Source of the DNA: JADMJV01 sp964649085
GTDB taxonomy: Bacteria > Vulcanimicrobiota > Xenobia > Xenobiales > JADMJV01
NCBI GenBank assembly: GCA_964649085.1
Contig: CAZYPN010000001.1
Coordinates: 290,352 to 354,351, forward strand
DNA: 64,000 bases
Direction of reading: 5' to 3'
The position numbers were made by a program, and so were the translations under genes. The first letter of the stretch is position 1; each line of letters opens with the position of its first letter. A model generated the notes under the pieces. The model was not told where the DNA came from and did no database searches. It saw only the letters and a list, made by a program, of their open reading frames with translations. Shown in pieces: positions 41,428 to 49,530 of this stretch.

Positions 41428-42074
41428 AGGGCCTCGGCCACGAAGATAAACTTGCCGTCGGGATGGCTTTCACTGGCTTCGATGAGCTGGCGCGTGGTGG
41501 TGTGCCAGAGGCCGTCGGCGGGGTCGATGTAGAGCACCGATTCGCCACAAATGCCTGTGACCAGAACGATTTGCCCTCGACCCTTGGGACTGAAGTGCTC
41601 ACCGTTCAGGGCCAGGATGACGGGTATGCGCTCCACCAATAGTTTGGACTTGATTAGCGTCCACGAACTCGCGTCCAGATCGCCAGCATCGCGCCAGGTG
41701 TAGCCGGCGGGCCGGCACTCTTCCTTCAGGGCCTCGAGCAACGCGAAGCCGTACTTGCTGTCGACGTCATCATCTCGTAACTGTTTGCCGGTGAGATAGT
41801 TGACGGCCATGGCCACGCAGCTCTGGCCGCAGGATACCGGATTGCTTTGAGCCTGAGCGGCCACGTTGAGTGCCGGGCCCGGGTCGCCGGAGTACTCGAA
41901 GGGACGCAGAGTCTCTTCAATGGCTATCGACGCCCGTGGTGTCGGGGATGTCGCCACGGCGTGGATTTGAACCTCTCCGGGGAGGGGAGCGGGGGTCAAC
42001 TCTTTCAGCGCGATAGAGAGCTGAAATAGGGCTAACATCCCCAGGACCCAGAGGGGTGGAGCGGGTATTTTCAC
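41424..42074 (-). CDS. Exported C39-like papain-fold protein, catalytic His replaced
   Basis: 216 residues from GTG 42074 with a good ribosome site (GGGAGG). An N-terminal hydrophobic segment (LWVLGMLALFQLSIAL) acts as signal or anchor. The papain-fold start QSNPVSCGQSCVAMAVNYLTG has the expected cysteine. At the histidine strand, the sequence reads GRGQIVLVTGICGESVLYID, with Gln where peptidase C39-like proteins have His (usually GHxVVVxG). It is probably not a protease but a binding or processing-related fold. Coupled to the GFA gene downstream. Confidence 0.7.
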   Translation of the reverse strand: MKIPAPPLWVLGMLALFQLSIALKELTPAPLPGEVQIHAVATSPTPRASIAIEETLRPFEYSGDPGPALNVAAQAQSNPVSCGQSCVAMAVNYLTGKQLRDDDVDSKYGFALLEALKEECRPAGYTWRDAGDLDASSWTLIKSKLLVERIPVILALNGEHFSPKGRGQIVLVTGICGESVLYIDPADGLWHTTTRQLIEASESHPDGKFIFVAEAL

Positions 42075-42173
42075 GGTGATACCTCCCTTGCTGTGGGCTC
42101 AGTCTGAGGCGAGTGGATGAACGCCTTGTTAAGACGATTTGAAGATTTTCTGACTTCGCGCGACGTTCCAGCC

Positions 42174-42743
42174 TCAGTGTCCCTGCCAGACCACCTGAAT
42201 CCGAGCCACCCGATTGTCATTTGTTCGCTGCACCACAATGTCAAAATCCAATCCGTCGCACATCTCACCTGCCTCTGAAGCGTAGCGATAGGATACCCAG
42301 GGCCCCAGCGGACTGGTGGTGGCTTCGCCTGGATGAAAGTCGCTCAGCACCTGGCGGTTCAGCCAGCCACTGCGTTCCTGTAGGGGCAGCCTGGAGGGAA
42401 AGAGGATGGCGTCGGCCGGGTCGCCGGCTCGGACCAGCGGGGTCCAACCCTGTGAAGGGGAGTAGAACTCGAGTAGTCTGCCCTCGATGGCCTCGACGAG
42501 GAAGCTTTGCTTGCTGAAGTAGACCTCGGTTCCGCCTCCATACCAATGTCGATGGTTGCCCTGGGGGGGACAGTCTGAGCCGGGTAATTCAGGACCAAGG
42601 CGGGCCTGGACCTGCTGGTCCTCCATGCCCAACTGAAGTCCATCGACGCGCACCGGGCTGGGCAACCGGGTTGGGCCCGGAGGGCCGACCATGCTGGCTA
42701 CTACAGCGATAAGGAGCCACAGCAACAGCAGTTGTCGTTTCAT
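42174..42743 (-). CDS. Secreted protein, unknown function
   Basis: 189 residues with a signal peptide (MKRQLLLLWLLIAVVASMVG). The early segment VRVDGLQLGMEDQQVQARLG is like the start of SmpA/OmlA-type (BamE-like) domains, where a turn 'L.lGm....V...lG' is typical. The remainder is beta-rich with a Trp/Tyr-rich region (HRHWYGGGTEVYFSKQSFLV). Envelope location inferred. No function can be given. Confidence 0.6.
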   Translation of the reverse strand: MKRQLLLLWLLIAVVASMVGPPGPTRLPSPVRVDGLQLGMEDQQVQARLGPELPGSDCPPQGNHRHWYGGGTEVYFSKQSFLVEAIEGRLLEFYSPSQGWTPLVRAGDPADAILFPSRLPLQERSGWLNRQVLSDFHPGEATTSPLGPWVSYRYASEAGEMCDGLDFDIVVQRTNDNRVARIQVVWQGH

Positions 42744-42765
42744 TCCTTCAGTCTAGCTGTAGCCG

Positions 42766-43722
42766 GTGCCGAGCTCCGTGACCAAAGTCTCGGGGAGGAG
42801 ATCCCGGTCAACGGTTCAACCCCAAGGGATGCTCAACACCCCCCCCATTTCCGAACTGGTGGACAGGTTACCCCAGCGTAGCATTACAACCATGGTGCTC
42901 GGTGCCCTGGATTTCGCCGTGCCCGGGCAGTGGAAGACCTATCCCGACTTTGCCTCCATGGCCAGGGAGATCACCGGGGAGCATCGCGCCGGTAAGTTGC
43001 AGGTGATCTGTCATCATGCCGATCAGCTCTACAGCGGCGAGCAGAAAGGCTCTCAGCGGGCGGTCTGGCTGTATCAGAGTATCGACGGCAGCGATCGCAT
43101 GCTGGCTGCGGCTTCGCTGGCCCATCAGTTGGGCGACAGCGTCAAGCTCTTGGGGCTGTTAAGCAAGGTGACTCCCAAACCGGATACACTGCAAGCCTTG
43201 GACCTGGCAATGAAAGTTGCGGCTGAGGCCCTGGCTCACCTCAACCTGCACGGGGTCAAAGGAGAGAACTTCAGCGAGTTCGAGCGCAGTCTGTCCCACT
43301 CGGCCCACGAGAGTCGCATGCGCATGGCGGCCCTGGCTGCGCTCGATGGCGTCATTCCATTGGGCCCTGATTTTGTCAGCAAGGTGACGTCCGTGCTGGA
43401 GAGTTCGGATGAACAGCAGTTCCAGCAAAGCGGCCTCTTTGCCCGCCTGGCTCCCATGTTGCCAGGCGCTGCCGCCGTAGCCAGCGTGCGCAGCGCCTTT
43501 GCCGCCAGTGCTGGCTGGCTATCAGGATTTACCTCCGCTCAGGGCCTGAACCGCGAGGGTCTGCTGGGTCGTTTGCAGGGCGTGCTGAAGGTGGCCGATG
43601 GCAAGTTGGATACGGTGGCCAGTCTGCTCGATGTGTGTACCGACTACCTCAGTTATACAGGTACTCAGACGGCAGCCCGCCACTGTATCATACAATCTTG
43701 GGAGCGCTTCCGGCCGAAGTAA
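42766..43722 (+). CDS. Helical protein with Ser-rich N-terminus, unknown function
   Basis: 318 residues if GTG 42766 is used; GTG 42778 and ATG 42829 (MLNTPPISEL) are alternatives, none with a strong ribosome site. The first 20 residues are Ser/Arg/Gln-rich without acidic residues (MPSSVTKVSGRRSRSTVQPQ). The body is mostly helical with Ala/Leu-rich stretches (LQALDLAMKVAAEALAHLNL, FARLAPMLPGAAAVASVRSA). No leader, no recognised family. Flanked by unrelated envelope genes. Confidence 0.55.
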   Translation: MPSSVTKVSGRRSRSTVQPQGMLNTPPISELVDRLPQRSITTMVLGALDFAVPGQWKTYPDFASMAREITGEHRAGKLQVICHHADQLYSGEQKGSQRAVWLYQSIDGSDRMLAAASLAHQLGDSVKLLGLLSKVTPKPDTLQALDLAMKVAAEALAHLNLHGVKGENFSEFERSLSHSAHESRMRMAALAALDGVIPLGPDFVSKVTSVLESSDEQQFQQSGLFARLAPMLPGAAAVASVRSAFAASAGWLSGFTSAQGLNREGLLGRLQGVLKVADGKLDTVASLLDVCTDYLSYTGTQTAARHCIIQSWERFRPK

Positions 43723-43834
43723 CGGATAGTACCAGGATCCCGGCCAACCGGGACGCCAGAGTCTGTCGTTGGGAGGAGAGTCCGCCTAGACTGAATTCAA
43801 GGACGCCAAGTCCAGTTCACTTCAGGAGGCTCTC

Positions 43835-44209
43835 GTGCAACTTTCTACCACCCCTTTACTTTCACAACATCCTCGGATTCGTCGCTTGGGACGAGTGGAG
43901 CGCGCGGTGCAGGCCATCTACTTCGCCACAGGCACCGTCAGCATGTTGCTTTTGCTTCGCTTCGTTCTGTTGGCGTTGGGGGCCAACCGAGACAATGCTT
44001 TTACGCAGTTTGTGTTGGGTCTGACCTACCCCTTTGCCGGTCCGTTTCTCACGCTCTTTGGTGGCAACCCCTCGGTGGGTGACAGCGTACTGCAGTTCCC
44101 ACTGCTCGTGGCCATCGTGGTCTACAGTTTACTGGGCCTGTTTCTGGCTCGTATCTTGAGGCTGACCCTGGCACCTACAGATCCCACCGGACAGGCATAT
44201 CAGGATTGA
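43835..44209 (+). CDS. YggT-family membrane protein
   Basis: 124 residues from GTG 43835 with a strong ribosome site (AGGAGG, 5 nt upstream). Two hydrophobic helices: AIYFATGTVSMLLLLRFVLL and LLVAIVVYSLLGLFLARILR. Between them lies QFVLGLTYPFAGPFLTLFGG, the 'T.P...P.....' motif of YggT proteins. The family is found near cell-division and septum genes in many bacteria. Here no such genes are near. The hairpin-like TCCCGG-CCAA-CCGGGA at 43737-43752 lies upstream. Confidence 0.7.
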   Translation: MQLSTTPLLSQHPRIRRLGRVERAVQAIYFATGTVSMLLLLRFVLLALGANRDNAFTQFVLGLTYPFAGPFLTLFGGNPSVGDSVLQFPLLVAIVVYSLLGLFLARILRLTLAPTDPTGQAYQD

Positions 44210-44249
44210 GGGCTCAAGGGGTTCCCCTTGGGGGTGCGAATGGGGCGCG

Positions 44250-45023
44250 ATGCTGAAACCAACTCTACCACTGACCACAGTATTGCTCGCCCTTCTGGGA
44301 ATCGCCGCCCACGGCGATGTGCGCTATACCACCAAGATGACGACCGCCAACAGTCCGGTGGCCGTCGTGACGACCACCTGGACCAAGGGCAAGCGCCAGC
44401 GTGTGGAGACCGTAACTGACATGGGTCAGTTCAAGTCCAAATCCGTCATGCTGACGATGTGCGATAAGCGACTGACGGCCACCCTTGACCCCGATCTGAA
44501 GATTTACACGCTCAAATCGATGGAGGCCCTCGACCCCAAGCCCGAACCGGGTGCCACCGTAGCTACCGGAACCGTGACCAATACCTATACGGTGAAGGAC
44601 CTGGGCGTCGAGACGGTGGCCAACCTGAAAGCCCATCATTGGATGGTCACCACCCACTCGGTGGGCACAGGCTGCATCGGCACCTTCGACAACACCTCCA
44701 AAGTGGAGGTCTGGACGGCACCTATTGAGGTGTTCAATTGCTGGGACAACAACAGCTATAGCCAGCCGACCTGTCGCGTCAAGTATGTCGAGAAAGGTGA
44801 CGTCAAGCTGATGCGCTCAGCTTACAACGGAATGCCGGTGCGCATGGTGTTTTACCAGGGCGATCAAAAGACCTCGGAGCAGACTTTCGTCGACCACTCG
44901 ACGGCCGCGCTCGATCAGGGTCTCTTCGAAGTTCCGGCCGACTTTAAGAAGGTGACCGATAGTGAGTATCAGGCTCAGCAACAGCAGAAGATGATGAAGC
45001 AGTATCAGGTTCCGACCCCCTGA
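44250..45023 (+). CDS. Secreted beta-rich protein, DUF4412/LolA-like
   Basis: 257 residues. A signal peptide (LPLTTVLLALLGIAAHG) precedes a pattern common to DUF4412 and LolA-like lipoprotein-carrier folds: VTTTWTKGKRQRVETVTDMG, then LTMCDKRLTATLDPDLKIYT, then VWTAPIEVFNCW and SAYNGMPVRMVFYQ, and a C-terminal LFEVPADFKKV ('f.vP.gy' motif). Such proteins bind hydrophobic ligands in the periplasm, and the ligand is unknown. A short perfect dyad CAAGGGG-TT-CCCCTTG (44215-44230) precedes it. The last 80 bp overlap alkA. Confidence 0.65.
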   Translation: MLKPTLPLTTVLLALLGIAAHGDVRYTTKMTTANSPVAVVTTTWTKGKRQRVETVTDMGQFKSKSVMLTMCDKRLTATLDPDLKIYTLKSMEALDPKPEPGATVATGTVTNTYTVKDLGVETVANLKAHHWMVTTHSVGTGCIGTFDNTSKVEVWTAPIEVFNCWDNNSYSQPTCRVKYVEKGDVKLMRSAYNGMPVRMVFYQGDQKTSEQTFVDHSTAALDQGLFEVPADFKKVTDSEYQAQQQQKMMKQYQVPTP

Positions 45024-45849
45024 GACTGGCCCACAAGTGGGCGGCCGCCAGCGAACGATGCGGGCGGAAGTCCAGCAGCCAGTTTTCGGTTTCAACCGGG
45101 CTGAGCGGCCGTCCGAGCAGGCGTTGAAGCGCCCGTCGGACGGCCGCATCGCCGTGAAGGGAACCATCCGCATAGGCGCAGCCGCGCAACAGTGCGTAGT
45201 GAACCGTCCAGGGCCCTATGCCTTTGTGCTGCAGCAGCGAGGGGGCGAGTTGTTCGGGCGGTTGCTCCAGGTCGATTCGCCTCTCGACCACTGCTTGTGC
45301 AAAGCTGATCAGGGTCCTGGCCTTGGCTTGCGAGAATTGCAACTGGCGCAGCTGGTCCGGATCCAAACCTGCAACCGCGATGGGTTCAGGATAGCTATAC
45401 AGTCCGCTGGAATGGCGCATTCCCGCCAGGGCAATCCAACGACGCCGCAGCGTCAGGGCGAAAGCCAGGTTGACCTGTTGCCCCATAATTGCCCAGGTCA
45501 GCGCCTCGAACAGGCTGACCTGCTCGTGGATTCGCAGCCCGGGGCGGGCGGCGATCAACGGTCCCAGAACCGGGTGCTGGCGATAACGCTCTTGAAACTC
45601 ATCCACCCGGCAGCGCAGGCCCAGCAAACGATGGGCCAACGGCTCTAAGGTGGCGGCCGGGGCATCGCCTGCGACCAGCGCCTGACCGGGGCTCAGCGTT
45701 AACTCGATGCGGCAGGCTCGACCGGCCCGACTGAAGGCCCTGACGATGCGGTTTGCTGTAACTCGCTCGGCGGGCGATTGGGGATCGCGACCGTGAAACT
45801 GCAGGGCGTCTTGAATCCGATAGTCGGTCGGCAAAGGCAGGTTCAGCAT
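44944..45849 (-). CDS. alkA: DNA-3-methyladenine glycosylase II (AlkA type)
   Basis: 301 residues. An N-terminal beta domain (LPLPTDYRIQDALQFHGRDP) precedes the helix-hairpin-helix glycosylase domain: TWAIMGQQVNLAFALTLRRR, the HhH motif LLQHKGIGPWTVHYALLRG and the catalytic aspartate in SLHGDAAVRRAL. AlkA removes alkylated bases (3-methyladenine and others) to start base excision repair. The C-terminal tail is Ser-rich. It overlaps the 3' end of the convergent secreted-protein gene by 80 bp, a large overlap, though both frames look coding. Confidence 0.88.
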   Translation of the reverse strand: MLNLPLPTDYRIQDALQFHGRDPQSPAERVTANRIVRAFSRAGRACRIELTLSPGQALVAGDAPAATLEPLAHRLLGLRCRVDEFQERYRQHPVLGPLIAARPGLRIHEQVSLFEALTWAIMGQQVNLAFALTLRRRWIALAGMRHSSGLYSYPEPIAVAGLDPDQLRQLQFSQAKARTLISFAQAVVERRIDLEQPPEQLAPSLLQHKGIGPWTVHYALLRGCAYADGSLHGDAAVRRALQRLLGRPLSPVETENWLLDFRPHRSLAAAHLWASLRGSEPDTASSSSAVAEPDTHYRSPS

Positions 45850-45944
45850 GGGCTCACCTTACCATGATGTGATCGCGAATACAGAGTTGGCTGCAATCTT
45901 TGCGGTATGTTGGAGCCCTGGGGAGTCTGATTGGAGGAAGCCTG

Positions 45945-46721
45945 ATGTCTAGCGACACCCACCAACCCGAGGTTCGCACAAGGAAACGTTACTTCCGCCC
46001 GCAGCGACGCACCAACGGGCAGGCGGGATTTATCAGCTCGCTGCATCCTCATCGCACTGTCCCCGCAGAGCCCGGGCCGGGCGTGATGACCGCCCGGCCT
46101 GAGCAAGCCGAATGCGATGCTGAGAATTCGCGGGGCCTGGCCCAGGCGCTGTTGGAAGCCCGTCAGGAACTGGCCGAAGCGCAACGCTGCGAGCGACGAG
46201 CCCGGGCCGAAATGCAAGGATTGCTTCGGGAACGCTCGGAGCTAGAACAGTCGCTTCAGGCCAATCGAAGCCTGGTGGCTCGTTTCTTGCGCGAACGTCA
46301 GAGCCCCCCGCCTTCCCAGCGAGAGCTGGAACTCGAGAGCCTTTGTGAGGGGCTGCGCCTGCAAGTCCTGGCCCACGAACACGAAAGTCTCGTAAGCGAC
46401 TTGGAGAAGGAGTCATTGCGGGCCCAGTGGCTGCAATTGCGCCTGGAGCTCGACGAAAGTCGCCAGACGGTGTGTCGCCTGCAAGAGCAGCAGGCCCAGC
46501 AGTTGCACGAGCATGAGTTTCTTGTAGGCGACCTGCAGACTGAAGTGGTTCGTCTGTATACCGACTCGCAGCAACTGGAACTGGCTTTGCAGCTGTCCCA
46601 GCAGCGCCTGGAACAACTGGTGGAAACTCAGGACAATTTGCTGGTAGCCCTCGAGGACAGCCGACTGGAGATGGTCAAGCTTCGACGGCAGCTCGGCGTC
46701 TTGCAGGCCACCGACGGCTAA
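45945..46721 (+). CDS. Coiled-coil protein, unknown; first gene of the biosynthetic run
   Basis: 258 residues from ATG 45945, chosen for its ribosome site GGAGG 7 nt upstream. A basic N-terminus (RTRKRYFRPQRRTNGQ) is followed by long heptad coiled coil (LLEARQELAEAQRCERRARA, LQLRLELDESRQTVCRLQEQ, QQLHEHEFLVGDLQTEVVRL). A motif HEHE(S/F)LV(S/G)DL occurs twice, about 50 residues apart, indicating an internal duplication. No enzyme motif. Four bases separate it from the hexokinase gene, so it may be the first gene of the operon, with a scaffolding role possible. Confidence 0.65.
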   Translation: MSSDTHQPEVRTRKRYFRPQRRTNGQAGFISSLHPHRTVPAEPGPGVMTARPEQAECDAENSRGLAQALLEARQELAEAQRCERRARAEMQGLLRERSELEQSLQANRSLVARFLRERQSPPPSQRELELESLCEGLRLQVLAHEHESLVSDLEKESLRAQWLQLRLELDESRQTVCRLQEQQAQQLHEHEFLVGDLQTEVVRLYTDSQQLELALQLSQQRLEQLVETQDNLLVALEDSRLEMVKLRRQLGVLQATDG

Positions 46722-46725
46722 CAGG

Positions 46726-47904
46726 GTGTCAGAAGGGGAAGCCGGGGCTGCTGACCAAGTTGCCCCGATGCGCATCCCTCTCTCCTTTCCTCAACTACAA
46801 GAGATTCGGCGCACCCTGGCCGAGAGAATTTCTCAGGGCATGGCCTCGGAGGGACAGCAGGTCGCCTGTTTGCCCGCATTTCTGGCTCCCCCTCACCCGA
46901 GCCTGCGGGGACGGGCACTGGTCGTGGATGCGGGAGGGACAAACGTCCGGGCAGCCCTGGTGGACATTTTGGGGGAGGCCCGCTCGCAAGTGCTGGCAGG
47001 TCCTCTTTCCGGCACCCTGCCGGATGGTCGCCAGGCTCCCACCACCTGCGAGGTGTTTTTCGCTTACCAGGCCGAGTTGTTGCATCAGCTTCAGGCCGAT
47101 CTCGACCTGCCGCTGGGCTATTGCTTTTCTTATCCGGCCCAGGTCGAGCCCGACGGCGACGCTCGCCTGCTGCGCTGGACCAAGGGCATTCGTGTGACGG
47201 GTGTCGAGGGCCAGCGAGTTGGCGAGGCCCTGCTTCGAGCCGCAAGGCTGAGAGGCCCTGTCAAAGTGCTGAACGACACAGTGGCCTGCCTCTTAGGTGG
47301 AGCCTACTGGGCTGGATCTGAGGCCGAGCGTTCGGTGGGGTTGATCGTTGGAACGGGCACCAATATGGCGGCCTTTTTCCCCGCCGAGAGCTACCCTCGG
47401 TTCCAGGGGAGTCGGACCGGCCCGATGGCCGTGAATCTCGAGTCGGGCAACTTTCATCCCCCCCACCTCAGCGAGCTGGACGAAGAACTCGACCGAGCCA
47501 GCGACAACCCGGGTCGTCAGCGTTATGAAAAGGCCGTGTCGGGTTTCTATCTTCCTCAACTTTTGGCCCGGCTGCATCCTGAGCTGGCTGCTCCGGCCGA
47601 GGCAACCTCGGAGTGGGTAGTGGAGTGTTCGGGGCGAGAGGGGCAGGCAGGCGAAAGTGCTCGATGGATTCTGAATCGCTCGGCCGACCTTGTGGCAGCT
47701 GGCCTGGCTGGAGTTGCCGATCGGCTTGCCGTCGACAGTCTGGTGGTTCAGGCCGAAGGTGGCCTGTTCTGGAAAGCACCAGGATATGCCGCTCGGGTTG
47801 AAGAGAAACTCTCTTCCCTGCTGAGGTCGGGGAACTGTCGCATCGTGCGAGGTGATGAAGTCAATCTGGTCGGGGCTGCGGTGGCAGCTCTGCAGGGCAG
47901 CTGA
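46726..47904 (+). CDS. Eukaryotic-type hexokinase
   Basis: About 392 residues from GTG 46726 (or 378 from ATG 46768). All hexokinase landmarks are recognisable: phosphate-1 VVDAGGTNVRAALV, YCFSYPAQ, LLRWTKGIRVTGV (sugar contact), LNDTVACLLGGAYW with the catalytic aspartate, and LIVGTGTNMAAFF. VNLESGNFH corresponds to the glutamate site. These are the signatures of the hexokinase family rather than bacterial glucokinase or ROK. It phosphorylates glucose or a related hexose with ATP. Three bases separate it from the GH3 gene; whether it serves the pathway or is only cotranscribed is unknown. Confidence 0.85.
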   Translation: MSEGEAGAADQVAPMRIPLSFPQLQEIRRTLAERISQGMASEGQQVACLPAFLAPPHPSLRGRALVVDAGGTNVRAALVDILGEARSQVLAGPLSGTLPDGRQAPTTCEVFFAYQAELLHQLQADLDLPLGYCFSYPAQVEPDGDARLLRWTKGIRVTGVEGQRVGEALLRAARLRGPVKVLNDTVACLLGGAYWAGSEAERSVGLIVGTGTNMAAFFPAESYPRFQGSRTGPMAVNLESGNFHPPHLSELDEELDRASDNPGRQRYEKAVSGFYLPQLLARLHPELAAPAEATSEWVVECSGREGQAGESARWILNRSADLVAAGLAGVADRLAVDSLVVQAEGGLFWKAPGYAARVEEKLSSLLRSGNCRIVRGDEVNLVGAAVAALQGS

Positions 47905-47907
47905 GCC

Positions 47908-49530
47908 GTGGCCGCCGATCTGCGAGGAGCTTTGGCTCGGCAGGCAGCGCGGTCGCGGCAACGCTTTTTGGAACTTTCGGCCGGGTCGGGCGCCCGTGCT
48001 GCCCAGGAGCAGATACTGAGGGAGGCTGTGGGGCCCAATCGCGACACCGTCTTCGGCAAAGAGCACGGCTTCTCAAAGATCGACGGTCTGGAGAGCTATC
48101 GCCGGGCGGTGCCTCTGCGCAGCCACGAGGAATTGGCCGGCTGGATCGATCGGGAAATCGCGGGAGAGCCCCAGGTGCTTACCGCCGAGGAACCGATTCG
48201 CTACTGGAAAACCACGGGCACCACCGCTCGGGCCAAGTTGCTGCCCTGGACACCAGCCGCGGCTCATCGCTCGATGGAGGCCTTCCTGGTGGTCCAGGGT
48301 AGCCTGAACGAGTACTTCCCAACCGTTCAGGAGAGCCCGGACGGACTGCTGATGACTCATCTTTCGCCCCGCCCCTATCGGGACTTTCTGGGCCCCCGTC
48401 GCGTACCGTGTGCCACAACCACGGAGGTACCTGTGGAGGTGCGCCCGGGGAGAGAAGGCCTGCTGGCCCCCTGGCTTTTACCGCTGCAACAGCAGCCTGT
48501 CGATGAGTCGCTGCGTCTCTATTTTTTGCTTTGTTACGCCGCCGGCCACGCCGTGCAAGGTCTGGCCTGCCTGCATCCCAGTCGCTTTCAAACCGTCTAT
48601 CGCTGTCTTCAGGACCGAGCCGAGGAGTTGCTCGACGAACTCGGTAGGGGAACCGTGGCTGGGGTGGCCTTGCGCTCACCCCAGCCCGAGCGGGCGGCCC
48701 ACCTGCGCGAGCAGTTGCGCCAGCAGGGGCAGCTTTTGCCCCGGGATATCTGGCCCGGATTGAAGCTGCTGATGAGCTGGAGCGGGACCTACATCGAGCG
48801 CTATCGCCCCTTGATGAACGAGGCCTTCGGTGGGGGGTTCCTGGCCCAGCCTTCGGTCAGCAGCGAAGGATTTGTCACCGTGACGGTCGATGACGACCCG
48901 CTGGCCCAGCCGCTGCAGGTTCGCCAATCCCTGTTTGAGTTTATCCAGGCCGAGCAGGAGGCTGGTCCGCACTGTTGCACTCGTTGGTTCTGGGAGCTGA
49001 CGACCGGCGCAACTTATGAAGTCGTGGTGACAACGCTGGCCGGTCTCTATCGCTATGCGACTCGCGATCTCTTCCGAGTGGTGGGCTGGTTGGGCCAGAT
49101 CCCTCGGCTGGAATACGTGGGCCGCCGCTCGGTATGTGATTTGACCGGCGAGAAACTGGCCGAGTCCCAGGTCGAGGTTGCTCTGGGCGACTGTTGGCGA
49201 GCGCTGGGATTGATGCCGGCCCCGGCTGTGCTCTGGGGTGTTCAAGCGCAAGGGCCGACCGAGCTGCCCGGTTACGTTCTACTGGCCGAAACGGAGGGGG
49301 CTGAGCTTGTGGGTCCAGAGCTCGAAGGACGGCTGTGCCAGCTCAACCCGCGCTACGCGATGAAGCGCAGTTTTGGCGATCTGCAGCCCGTGCGGGCAGT
49401 TTCCCTGAGCGGCGGGGAGTTGCTCAAGCTACGGCCCGGCAGCGGCTCGCAAGGCCAGCTCAAGCAACCCGTACTGCAGCAAGGCCGCCATCCCATCATC
49501 GAGATGTTGCTTGCGAGGACTTGTCTGTGA
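47908..49530 (+). CDS. GH3-family acyl-acid amido synthetase
   Basis: 540 residues from GTG 47908. Matches the GH3 enzymes that adenylate a carboxylic acid and join it to an amino acid or amine. The ATP site is RYWKTTGTTARAKLLPWTP (compare S/T-S-G-T-S), followed by SVSSEGFVTVTVDDDP (acyl-binding region), ELTTGATYEVVVTTLAGLYR and LTGEKLAESQVEVALGDCW (the K-L-x-E helix); the C-terminus YAMKRSFGDLQPVRAVSLSG then GSGSQGQLKQP is typical too. In plants GH3 makes jasmonoyl-Ile and IAA-amino acids. Here it sits in a polyketide-type operon, where it may supply the amide step. Its stop overlaps the next gene. Confidence 0.88.
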   Translation: MAADLRGALARQAARSRQRFLELSAGSGARAAQEQILREAVGPNRDTVFGKEHGFSKIDGLESYRRAVPLRSHEELAGWIDREIAGEPQVLTAEEPIRYWKTTGTTARAKLLPWTPAAAHRSMEAFLVVQGSLNEYFPTVQESPDGLLMTHLSPRPYRDFLGPRRVPCATTTEVPVEVRPGREGLLAPWLLPLQQQPVDESLRLYFLLCYAAGHAVQGLACLHPSRFQTVYRCLQDRAEELLDELGRGTVAGVALRSPQPERAAHLREQLRQQGQLLPRDIWPGLKLLMSWSGTYIERYRPLMNEAFGGGFLAQPSVSSEGFVTVTVDDDPLAQPLQVRQSLFEFIQAEQEAGPHCCTRWFWELTTGATYEVVVTTLAGLYRYATRDLFRVVGWLGQIPRLEYVGRRSVCDLTGEKLAESQVEVALGDCWRALGLMPAPAVLWGVQAQGPTELPGYVLLAETEGAELVGPELEGRLCQLNPRYAMKRSFGDLQPVRAVSLSGGELLKLRPGSGSQGQLKQPVLQQGRHPIIEMLLARTCL

